A stretch of 64,000 nucleotides of DNA from Candida dubliniensis CD36 (lineage: Eukaryota > Ascomycota > Pichiomycetes > Serinales > Debaryomycetaceae): the NCBI RefSeq assembly GCF_000026945.1, contig NC_012860.1, forward strand, positions 620,001 to 684,000, read 5' to 3'. The position numbers and the translations under genes were made by a program. The notes below the pieces were generated by a model. That model did no database searches. It saw only the letters and a program-made list of their open reading frames with translations, and was not told where the DNA came from. Positions 42,296 to 52,245 of the stretch are shown here, in pieces (within the stretch, counting starts at the first letter, position 1; each line of letters starts with the position of its first letter).

Positions 42296-42976
42296 CTACT
42301 TATATATCAATATCGGTTCCCCCACGTTAACAATTTCTTCAAGGTTTAACTTTAAATCAAACGCTTTCGATAATATAATTTTGAATATTTTCTGTACGTT
42401 TATAGAATGGCTAGTTGAACAAAATATAACTGGAGCTTTCATTGCACTTCCAAATTTCTTTGCTTGTTGTGTAATCTCTATTTGATCTTGGAATGATAAA
42501 TCAATAAACTGATCATATTTCGTCCCCACTAAAAAGGGAATTGCCGTCTTATTAAATCCTCTGACCTGACGGTACCATTCTTTTATCGAATTTAGCGTAG
42601 ACTTTCTTGTTAGATCAAACATGAATAATATGGCCACTGCATCATTTGAGACCAATGGTAGCATGTTTATAAACTCCTTTTGTCCTCCTAAATCCCATAT
42701 CGAGAACGTTATAGTGGTGTTTCTAATCTGTATCTTTTTATCCATAAAATTGACCCCCAATGTTTGAATATAGTCTTCGTCAAATGAACCCTCCACGTAC
42801 TTCACCATTAGTGATGTCTTGCCGATCTGGGAATCCCCAATCAAACCGATTTTTAAGGCAACCCTAATAAACAAGTTAGTACAAGATCAAAATGATGTCC
42901 TCCCAGAAAAAAAAAAAAAAATACACAAATGAGTTACATACTGGTTGTTATGATCCTGTTGATTATCTTCTTCCAT
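42296..42976 (-). CDS. TEM1: Tem1 GTPase of the mitotic exit / septation network, spliced
   Basis: Exon 1 is 42942-42976 (MEEDNQQDHNN plus two bases). The intron is 42864-42941 (78 bases), with donor GTATGT, branch TACTAAC (complement at 42875-42881) and acceptor TTAG. Exon 2 is 42296-42863. The joined protein has 200 residues, with P-loop GDSQIGKT (21-28), DLGGQ instead of DTAGQ, VGTKYD and CSTSHSINVQKIFKI, all typical of Tem1/Spg1. These GTPases act at spindle poles to trigger mitotic exit and septation. There is no C-terminal prenylation box, as expected for the family. A start inside exon 2 would lack the conserved N-V-x-L-KIGL junction. Confidence 0.94.
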
Positions 42977-43557
42977 GATATGATGACAATTACGAACGGA
43001 CGTGTCGTTGTTAAGCCAGTAGATGATTTGTTGTCGTTTGATTTTGTTACAAGGTAGTAAGTGCGTTTGTTTATTTCCACATCATACACACAACTCGAGC
43101 TAAATAAGTTTGTTTACATTTTGAGCCTTCAGGTACGACCCAGGGTTGCGACAAAGTTTAGGTGGTTTGTCGTCTGAATGTCGCACATAGTAGGGCTTGA
43201 GCCCTAATCATGTGACCGAAATTAGACAAAGAAAAGTACTGTAAGTGCGTAAATAGATTGTGTGTTTTGTATGTGACAATTTCCTGCACATTAAGATATC
43301 TCTATACAGATTGAGCTGAGTGCACACACAGATATGGGTTTTTTTAATTTTTTGTTTTTCTCTTGCTCTCTCACAGTTAGGCTCCAAGTGAGTTTGTGTG
43401 TAATTAGTGTGTTCCAAGTCCCAAACTCTCAGAGATACTCACGCACGCCCATACTAGTGAAAATTTCCTGACTTTCTGTATCTAAAAATTTTTTACTAGG
43501 AATTTTTTTCTTTTACGTTTTTCACTTGTTTCATATAATCACCAACTCAAGTACAAC
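42977..43557 (+). promoter_or_regulatory. Divergent region TEM1 / RPS1 with ribosomal protein promoter elements
   Basis: The 581-base region contains the Tbf1 palindrome at 43191-43207. GTGCG/CGCAC elements lie at 43059-43065, 43182-43186, 43243-43249 and 43442-43446, and an imperfect E-box CATGTGAC is at 43209-43216. The elements cluster nearer RPS1. The 69-codon minus frame at 43208-43417 is not a gene. Confidence 0.7.
43191..43207. promoter_or_regulatory. Tbf1-type palindrome TAGGG-N6-CCCTA (RPS1)
   Basis: TAGGGCTTGAGCCCTAA lies 351 bases before the RPS1 start, the largest distance of the four sites. Confidence 0.85.
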
Positions 43558-44328
43558 ATGGCTGTCGGTAAAAACAAGAGATTGTCTAAAGGAAAGAAAG
43601 GATTAAAAAAGAAGGTCGTTGACCCATTCACCAGAAAAGATTGGTTTGACATCAAAGCTCCAACCACTTTTGAAAACAGAAATGTTGGTAAAACTTTGAT
43701 CAACAGATCTACCGGTTTAAAGAATGCCGCTGATGGCTTGAAAGGTAGAGTTTTCGAAGTTTGCTTGGCCGACTTACAAGGTTCCGAAGACCACTCTTAC
43801 AGAAAAATCAAATTGAGAGTTGATGAAGTCCAAGGTAAAAACTTGTTGACCAACTTCCATGGTTTGGATTTCACTTCTGACAAATTAAGATCATTGGTTA
43901 GAAAATGGCAATCATTAGTTGAAGCTAATGTCACTGTTAAAACTTCTGACGATTACGTTTTGAGAGTTTTCGCCATTGCCTTCACCAAAAGACAACCAAA
44001 CCAAATCAAGAAAACTACTTACGCTCAATCCTCCAAATTGAGAGAAGTCAGAAAGAAGATGATTGAAATTATGCAAAGAGAAGTTTCCAACTGTACTTTA
44101 GCTCAATTAACTTCCAAATTGATTCCAGAAGTCATTGGCCGTGAAATTGAAAAATCCACCCAAACCATTTTCCCATTACAAAATGTTCACATCAGAAAAG
44201 TCAAATTGTTGAAACAACCAAAATTCGACTTGGGTTCATTATTGGCTTTGCACGGTGAAGGTTCAACCGAAGAAAAAGGTAAGAAAGTTTCTTCTGGTTT
44301 TAAAGATGTTGTTTTAGAATCTGTTTAA
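43558..44328 (+). CDS. RPS1: 40S ribosomal protein S1 (eS1)
   Basis: The 256-residue basic protein starts [35 protein letters not shown] and contains [20 protein letters not shown] and [18 protein letters not shown], diagnostic of eS1. Codon use is highly biased with no CTG codon. The end reads [11 protein letters not shown] and VVLESV. I remember A and T at two of these positions in C. albicans, another hint of a sibling species. It is a single exon. Confidence 0.97.
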   Translation: MAVGKNKRLSKGKKGLKKKVVDPFTRKDWFDIKAPTTFENRNVGKTLINRSTGLKNAADGLKGRVFEVCLADLQGSEDHSYRKIKLRVDEVQGKNLLTNFHGLDFTSDKLRSLVRKWQSLVEANVTVKTSDDYVLRVFAIAFTKRQPNQIKKTTYAQSSKLREVRKKMIEIMQREVSNCTLAQLTSKLIPEVIGREIEKSTQTIFPLQNVHIRKVKLLKQPKFDLGSLLALHGEGSTEEKGKKVSSGFKDVVLESV

Positions 44329-45414
44329 GGATAATGGTAACTGAAGAGAAGAATTAGTTTTTTCAAGTGTATAATATAGTTTCTCTCTATTACGTTTTCC
44401 AATAATAGCATTTTAAGTTTTCTATTTTATTTTGTATAAAAAAAAACATAATGAAAAATACATATAAGTAATATAAATGAGTGTGGGATTAAGTCGATAG
44501 GAGATGTAGTAATGATTATGAGACTTCAATGCCAAACCGCATCAGATAGTTTACCAATGGAGAAATTTTTTTGTATGAAATTTGCAATTATTTTGATAGA
44601 ATTTGGGTACAAAAGTTTGATGATTGAACAAGGATACAAAAGTTCTAGTTCTACAATGTTTCTTTATAGAGAATTAACGTACTCACTGTTAAGAATATTG
44701 GTTAGCATATTACTTTGGTAACTCTGTTTAGCTTCTGATGTAGAAGTAGAGAAAGCAGCATAGAAATGGGTGTTTGGTGTGACATCTAGTGTTACTGTGG
44801 AATGCCTTCTTCACGAAACAAGCAACGAAGCTGCGCACCCTTCACAATTTATTTCCTAAAAATTAATATTGTGGTGCGGAAAGCATTACTGTTAATGAGA
44901 TGACAGAAAATATTAACAAACGGAGTTGAGATATCACTACTGTAACATATCACTTGTATTCAATCCACAAAATAAAAATGAAAAAAAAAACAAAAAACAT
45001 CAACCATAGAGCTTATATTGCTAAACACATAACTAGAATGATAAGCAATAAAATAAGTTTAAGAATGATGTTCTGTCACCAATAATAAGTTTAGTTTTCC
45101 TCCCTGTTTGATGGGTTATTTTATTAAATTCAAGAATTATTATTTTCTATGTTATTTTATTTTTATGTTGCTGATTGCCCCTAAAATTTCAAATTCCTGA
45201 AATTCCCTGATTAACTTGAACTTACACACACACATAAAATAAGTACACAAAATGGGAAAACCAGAATTTCAGATTCTCAAATTCAAAACAGCAAAGTTGT
45301 ATTTTTTTTTTCTTTCGTTTCGTTTCGTTTCGTTAATCGAATCTATTTATTACTTTTATTTTCTTTATCAATATAACCAATTGAATGGTTAATTATTAAC
45401 TAAATCGTTTATCA
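44329..45414. other. Intergenic region RPS1 / tricalbin
   Basis: This 1.1-kb AT-rich gap contains a (TTTCG)4 tract at 45314-45333 and A runs at 44980-44996. A 69-codon frame at 44512-44721 holds an internal repeat (GYKS twice) but no recognised domain. It probably contains the tricalbin promoter and the RPS1 3' end. Confidence 0.55.
45314..45333 (+). repeat. Pentanucleotide TTTCG tract
   Basis: Four tandem copies of TTTCG lie about 80 bases before the tricalbin start. Confidence 0.85.
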
Positions 45415-48400
45415 ATGAGCAATAGTCGAGTATGTAGTTTGGTTGCAAAATAAAGTTTTGAACAAGGGATAGACTAATAGCACACACCATTGTTTTGATA
45501 GGTATTTATGAGACATGGCTATTATGGCTATGCTATGGCCGAGCCACTCAATTGAAGTCAACATTAGTTTCAATTCTATTCAATGGGACAACATTTATGA
45601 GTCATACTAACCAATTACCTAGTCTGAGGAACAAAAGAAGAACAAACCAAGAGAGGGCGAGTCTGGCTCAATTGCCAACAAAGGTGATATTGACGACTTT
45701 AACAAAAAAGTTAATTCTGATATAAACAACAAAACTACTAGCGTCAATGGAGCCACAAATAAGCCAAAGCCACCCACACAAGCTCCACCAGAGGCTCCAA
45801 AGAAGAAAGTCAGTATTAGGGACAACACCACATTTTCCTGGAAAAACGTTGGTGGTTGGGATGTTGAAGACAATACCGACAAGAAGGCATTATTGAAGAA
45901 TACCAAAAAGGTCGAAGGATACATTATTGATCACTTTTACGGTGACTGGTATTGGAATTGTGCTCTTATTATTGGTACTTGTTTCTTTTCTTGGTTTTTT
46001 GCTAGACTCGGAGGTGGCATTTTATCACTTGGATTGGTTTTATTATTCACCAATTCTGTTTATCGCTCGGAGATGAGAAGATTCAACCGTAATATCAGAG
46101 ATGACTTGACCAGAGTAAAGGCTGATAATCGTTTGGTGAACGAATTGGAAACTATGGAATGGATGAATTCTTTTTTGGACAAGTTTTGGGTGATTTACAT
46201 GCCAGCGTTGTCTGAAACTGTTATGTTTCAAGCGAACGAAATTTTGAAAGATCAAGCACCAGGTTTTGGTATTGATGCGTTATCTTTAGACGAATTCACC
46301 TTGGGGTCCAAAGCTCCAAGAGTCGACTCTATTAAGTCATACAGCAAAACTGGCCAGGACTTAATTGAAATGGACTGGGCTTTCTCATTTGCTCCAAATG
46401 ATACCGACGATATGACAAAAAATGAAATCAAAAGAAAAATTGATCCAAAGGTTGCTCTTGGTGTGACTGTTGGTAAAGCCTTTGTTTCGAAAACCTTGCC
46501 TATTTTAGTCGAAGACATGTCGTTCACTGGTAGAATGAAAGTGAGGTTGAGACTTTCGGCAAACTTCCCACATGTCAAGATGGTTTCTGTCCAGTTTTTA
46601 GAAGCACCAGAAATTGATTACGCCTTGAAACCAGTCGGTGGTGACACTTTTGGTATTGATATCATGTCGTTTATTCCTGGGTTGTCCAAGTTCGTGAACA
46701 CTATCATTCATGCTACTTTAAGACCAATGTTTTACGCACCCAACTGGTTTGATGTTGACGTAGAAGAGATTATGGCCGCACAATCTAACGACTCAATTGG
46801 TGTTGTCGAAGTTACCGTTAAACGCTGCAGAAAATTGAAAACTGGTAATCCTACAAAGCCAAAGAGTCTTAACCCATACGTTCAAATCAAAGTTACCAAT
46901 AATGGGAAAATCGATGAAAGAACAAAAACTAAGAAATTGGTCAACGACCCAATATTTATGGAAACAAAAACTATTTTGGTTAACCAGTTGGAAGGAAATT
47001 TCTTGCATTTTAACGTATACAATCTCATTGAAGATAAAATGGACGATCAGTTGATTGGGAATTGCGAATTTGGCTTGGGTGAATTGTTGCAAGAAGAAAC
47101 CATTCAAGGTATCACAAAGAATATAATGGAAGGTGGGAAAGTTGTTGGTAAGATGGAATTGGATATCAAGTATTTCCCAACTATACAACCAACTATTTTA
47201 GAAGACGGTTCAAAAGAAGTGATTACAGATAACGAAGTTGGTATTATGAAATTAACTTTACACGAAGCTAGGGATTTGGATATTTCCAAGTCAGTTATTG
47301 GTTTATTGAATCCGTATGCCGAGATTTATGTCAACAACGAAAAGGCTAAAACTTGCCGTAGATTAAGACAAACTAACGAACCTGGTTGGAATGAATCTTT
47401 TGAGAGTTTGATCAAACAACAATCTGAAACGTCTATTCAAGTGTTGGTGAGAGATTCTGTCAATTCGGATATTGTTGCCAATTTGGAAGTTAATTTACAA
47501 GATGTTATTTTTGAATCCCAAAGAGGACAGCATTGGTTTACTTGTCCTCCACTTTCCAAGAATGGTCCTGCTCCAAAGATTAGACTTACGACAAGTTGGA
47601 AGCCATTGGCTATAGATGAGGCTACAAGTGAAAAGGTTGTCCGTAATGCTCCAATTGGTGGTATGAGATTACATTTGAGAGGGGCCAAGGGTCTTAAGAA
47701 TTTGGAATCTGTTGGATATGTTGACCCATACGTTAGGGTAATGTTGAATGGTAAGTTAAGAGCCAAGACTGTCACGTTTGCAGAAACTGTCAATCCTCAA
47801 TGGAACAGTGTCTACTTTTTACCAGTTGCCAATGAGCATCAACATTACTTGCTTCAAATTATGGATGCTGAACCGGAAGGCAAGGACAGATCATTAGGTA
47901 CTGCTGCAATTAATATTGCCGACATCTTGAGAAAGAATGAGGAAGGATATTATTTGGGATATGATGGATCCGACGAAATCATTGAACAACCCGTATTGTT
48001 CAATACCAAGGAGGCTGGTTCTATTTTTTACTCTATTTCATTCTTTCCTGCTATTCCAACTTACTCATTGTCTCAATTGCATAACATGGAAACCTACCAA
48101 AAGGAGTTAAGTGAACAAGAAGAAAGAGAGAAGGAAAGATATGCTAGAGATGAAAAGTTGTTCAAAGAAAACCCCGAAGAGTTTGAATGGATGGAGATTG
48201 AAAACAAGCACATGAAGGTGCCACCAAAGGTTGAATTAAAATTACAGGACGCTATCAAGTACAGGGCCGGTAACATGATTGTTCATTTGAAGGGTGGTCA
48301 ATTTGAAAAGCCAGATGTTTATGTTCATACCTTGTTTGATGAGCAGGCATACCCTTCAGGTATATCACCTTTATCTGAGGGCAAAAAATTGACTACTGCA

Positions 48401-49861
48401 TCTGTGGGTGAGGCTTTTATTCGTGATTTGCCAAACTCCAATTTGATTTTCAGGGTTGCCAAAGTGGCTGAAGTCACTAAATCTAGTGAAGTTATTGTTG
48501 AAAAAATGTACAACACTCTTGACATTTACGAAAAATCCTTTGAGAAACCAATCAAATTGAATCTTGGCAATCGTAACACCATTGAAGTTCAATTAGAATT
48601 TATTCCTTCCACTGTAAAATTGGCTCCATTGGACACTATTTTGGATGTTGGTAAAATTAAATTAGAAATTATCGGTGGCGAGAACTTGAAGTCTGTTGAT
48701 TCGAATGGTAAATCAGACCCATTGTGTACTGTGAATCTTGATGGTGTTGAAGTATACAAGACTGACAAGAAGAGAAAGACTTTAGATCCAATTTGGAATG
48801 AATCGGTTGAATTCCCAATGATCTCTAGATCCCGACAAGTTTTATTGGTCGAAGTGTACGATTGGGATTATACACATGATGATGAATTGTTGGGTGTTGC
48901 CAATATAGATTTGTCCAACATTCCTGCCTTAACCACCACACCTTTTTCCGTTGATTTGGATACTCAAGGAAAAGTCAATTTGAGAGCTACATTCTTCCCA
49001 GAGTATATAAGACCACCTTTGGATTCAAAATCTGCTTTACCAATCGACCTTGGTGCAGTTTCTGATGTTGGTGTGAAAGCTGTAGGAGGAGCAGCCAATT
49101 TAGCCACTGGTGTAGTTGGAGGTGGTATTGGAGTCGCAAGTGACCAATTGAGTAAAGGTACTGGGTTCCTTAAAAGTTTCAAAAGTAAAAGAGGTAGAAA
49201 TAGTAACCACAAGAACAGTAATGATGACTCGTCTTCGTTAGCGCCAAGTGCTTTAAGTCAAGGTAAGAGTTCAGTGTCAGATGATGGTGTCAACAATTTG
49301 AAACCAGATATTCCTGAAGAAGAAAAGGAGTTGAGAGAGCAACAGGGAGAAGAGATCGAGAGCATACAAGCTGTTCCAAATATTCGTGAACAAGATTTAC
49401 CCAAACCACAACAACCATTTGTTCCTCAAGGTAATGTGAGAGGCCATCAGAGAAATGTTAGTAATGCGACTGACGTGTCAAGTTTTGCCGCTAGTATTCA
49501 CGGTGCCGATGCAATTCCAGGTAGGTTGACCATTGTGGAAGCACGCAATTTCAAAGCTGGAGACAATTTAGAAGTTAAGGCATCTTTGAAAACCTCAACT
49601 AAAGATAAACTGTTGATCAAAACAAGAGGTACTAAATTTGACAGCGTTTCTGATACATACAAGTGGGGCGAAAGTGTTCCTTTTAGAAGCTCACCTTCTG
49701 GAAGTATTGTTTTACAGTTGAGAGAACATCATACTTTTGGTAAGAGCGTTGTTTTAGGAGAAGCAAGTTTGAATTTGGAAAACTATGTTAACGTTAGCGA
49801 AAACATCACTTTGCCAGTCGGGTCGGGAGAGTTGGTTGTAAATGTAAAGTATTTTACTTGA
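45415..49861 (+). CDS. TCB1: Tricalbin (ER-plasma membrane tether), spliced
   Basis: Exon 1 is 45415-45429 (MSNSR). The intron is 45430-45622 (193 bases), with donor GTATGT, branch TACTAAC at 45605-45611 and acceptor CTAG. Exon 2 is 45623-49861. The joined protein has 1417 residues. Order: a disordered P/K-rich start, a membrane hairpin (about 110-150, ALIIGTCFFSWFFARLGGGILSLGLVLLF), an SMP lipid-transfer domain (about 165-370, starting ETMEWMNSFLDKFWVIYMPALSE), then about five C2 domains (for example SDPLCTVNLDGVEVYKT and WNESVEFPM). Tricalbins tether cortical ER to the plasma membrane and move lipids in a calcium-dependent way. No ATG precedes the homology without the splice. Which Tcb it equals is uncertain. 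Confidence 0.88.
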
Positions 49862-50412
49862 GAGTTGTCCCACACGTGACTGTTGTCAACAGTGAAACAG
49901 TATTTTTACTTTCTGTATTAAACTGAGATAAAGAGATCTTCTAGTTAGTCCCCAACCAAAAAAAAAAAAAAGGCATAAAGCATAAACATCAACCAGAGAT
50001 GTGTTGATTTGGAAAACCACTTTTTTGATATTTTTATTCTGTTTACCATTAATTATATAGTACTAATGTACATGTTTGTATTGTGTGCCCAGATTATGTA
50101 TCGAGATCGATTGAGTATTGCTAGAATTGAAATTAGCGAACAGATGAATTAGGGCTATAGCCCTAACATATGTGCAGGACTCCTGAATGTTGCAGTTCTT
50201 TACTGTATTCTTGTCTTTCTTTTCTGTTTAAAAAATATTTCGCACTAACCAAGTTTTCGGTTTAGGTCAGTAAATGGTAATATGCACACTACGCACTTGG
50301 GTGTTTGGAATACACTCACACAATACTAGTGAGGGAAAAAAAGCTTTTTTGCAAAATTTATTCTTGCCGGATTTTCATTCAATAATACACCAACTATAAT
50401 ATAGAGTCAACA
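49862..50412 (+). promoter_or_regulatory. Tricalbin 3' end and RPL6 promoter
   Basis: The 551-base region holds the Tbf1 palindrome at 50149-50166 and CGCACT elements at 50241-50246 and 50292-50297, all upstream of RPL6. An E-box CACGTG at 49874-49879 is close to the tricalbin stop and probably too far to matter. Confidence 0.7.
50149..50166. promoter_or_regulatory. Tbf1-type palindrome, perfect 18-mer (RPL6)
   Basis: TTAGGGCTATAGCCCTAA is a perfect palindrome and the best copy of the element in the window, 247 bases before the RPL6 start. Confidence 0.9.
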
Positions 50413-51322
50413 ATGAGTCAAGTCGTATGTGAGATAACAGGATAGATGGAGAGGAAGAGATGGATAGAACTGATTTTTACAAGAATAGATGGGGATATTG
50501 GATATTGAGAGTATTTGGGAATCTACAAATGAGGAATACCAACACCAAGCCGATTTTGAGTAGTAGTTCTTGCACGAATAATTCAGTAAAGATACTAAGC
50601 ATCCCGAACAAGAAAAATGGAATGTAATAGGAATCATTTTGTTTTAAAAGCTTTAGCTTCAACTTATTGAAGATTTGAGAATTGGGTGTTTTTTTTTTAA
50701 TGTAATTAGGATCAGTTCTATACAAGTCTCCAAAACCTTTTCAATTTAATTCCATGGAATGTTTATGATTCATGAATACTAACTAATTTACTTTTTATTA
50801 TAGGCTCCAAAGTGGTACCAATCAGAAGACGTTCCAGCTCCAAAACAAACCAGAAAGACTGCTCGTCCACAAAAATTACGTGCCTCTTTAGTCCCAGGTA
50901 CCGTTTTAATTTTATTGGCCGGTAGATTCAGAGGTAAGAGAGTTGTTTACTTGAAAAACTTGGAAGACAACACTTTATTGGTTTCTGGTCCATTCAAAGT
51001 CAATGGTGTTCCATTGAGAAGAGTCAATGCTAGATACGTCATTGCCACCTCCACCAAGGTCAATGTTTCTGGTGTTGATGTTTCTAAATTCAACGTCGAA
51101 TACTTTGCTAGAGAAAAATCTTCCAAATCTAAAAAATCTGAAGCTGAATTCTTCAATGAATCTCAACCAAAGAAAGAAATCAAAGCTGAAAGAGTTGCTG
51201 ACCAAAAATCTGTCGATGCTGCTTTATTAAGTGAAATTAAAAAGACTCCATTATTGAAACAATACTTGGCCGCTTCATTCTCTTTGAAGAACGGTGACAG
51301 ACCACACTTGTTAAAATTTTAA
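50413..51322 (+). CDS. RPL6: 60S ribosomal protein L6 (eL6), spliced
   Basis: Exon 1 is only 12 bases (50413-50424, MSQV) before donor GTATGT. The intron is 50425-50803 (379 bases), with branch TACTAAC at 50777-50783 and acceptor TATAG. Exon 2 is 50804-51322 and starts [14 protein letters not shown]. The joined protein has 176 residues and contains [40 protein letters not shown], the eL6 KOW-like core. The intron position matches the budding yeast RPL6 genes. Unspliced, the first in-frame methionine would be at 50915 and 37 conserved residues would be missing. Confidence 0.96.
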
Positions 51323-52245
51323 TTTAGGTGAAATTAATATTTTGCAAACATGTTCATGATAAATAACAATGTGGCTTTTTAAGCAATGGGTGGGATATGG
51401 TAAAGAGGATGTCTTTATTTTTGAGTTTTATTTATGGGTTCTTTGTTTAATAATAGAAGATACTATCGCAGATGAACTTCAGAAAGGGGATTATTTTTTT
51501 TTACTTTTACAGTATTTTCGTCTATTTGCTTCTTAAGCTGCAAAAACAAATTTTTTAATCGGTGTATCTTAACTTTTATTCATTTTGTATATTTAATACA
51601 TATAAAAAATTAAAAAAACGTATAAACTGGAGGTATATTAGTGTTTTGTAAGCTGTAGTCGATTCATTTTGTTTACCGTTTGGAGGTGCCTTGTCAATAA
51701 GAAACTTACTAAGTTACGCGAAGCTGATTTATTAGTCCCAATCAAACCAACGCACGTTCAGTTCATATGTTCTTATTGTTCCTCCACTTCAAAGTTAATT
51801 GCACCATGTAAATGAAATATCTTTTTCTTAATGATATCATCACTAGAATATTTAGATTCAACCATAGTGTATATTATCAAAAACATGTAGAAACGAATTG
51901 GTTGAAGTTGTTGGTACAATAAGTCTTTTGATTGGATGGATGGATGCAAAATACCACGAGAGAACGTCTCCAGTCAGCAATCGATAGGACCATGTTGGCA
52001 CCAAAATCTAGGTTATGGGACGAGAAATTAAGGATATAACGGGCATTTGGACATAGTGTTGTTCGTGCAATGGGTAACAAAAATGATCTCTGTTTGACCA
52101 AGGTAATAATGGAAAAAGGAATGATGCCCAATGTTTTTGTATCACCCGACAAAATACAAGACAAAAAAAAAAAGGAGATTAAATACAAGTAGCTTCGTAA
52201 CACCAAATTCTTTAAAATACACAACTGTGAACTATACCAGTTACT
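51323..52245. other. Intergenic region RPL6 / repeat-precursor gene
   Basis: This 0.92-kb gap should hold the RPL6 3' end and the promoter of the secreted repeat protein. A 115-codon frame on the minus strand (51877-52224) covers most of the promoter. It lacks recognisable motifs and I treat it as chance. No Tbf1-type site is present. Confidence 0.5.

Noticed and set aside
44512..44721. 69-codon frame after RPS1 with an internal repeat
   Set aside because: The repeated GYKS comes from a local duplication. No domain, and it lies in the expected 3' UTR zone.
49874..49879. E-box CACGTG near the tricalbin stop
   Set aside because: It lies more than 500 bases from the RPL6 start, far from the Tbf1 cluster, so it is not counted as part of that promoter.
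51877..52224. 115-codon minus-strand frame upstream of the repeat precursor
   Set aside because: No recognisable domain or motif. A frame of this length is expected by chance about once in this much AT-rich non-coding DNA, and it covers the promoter of the real gene.
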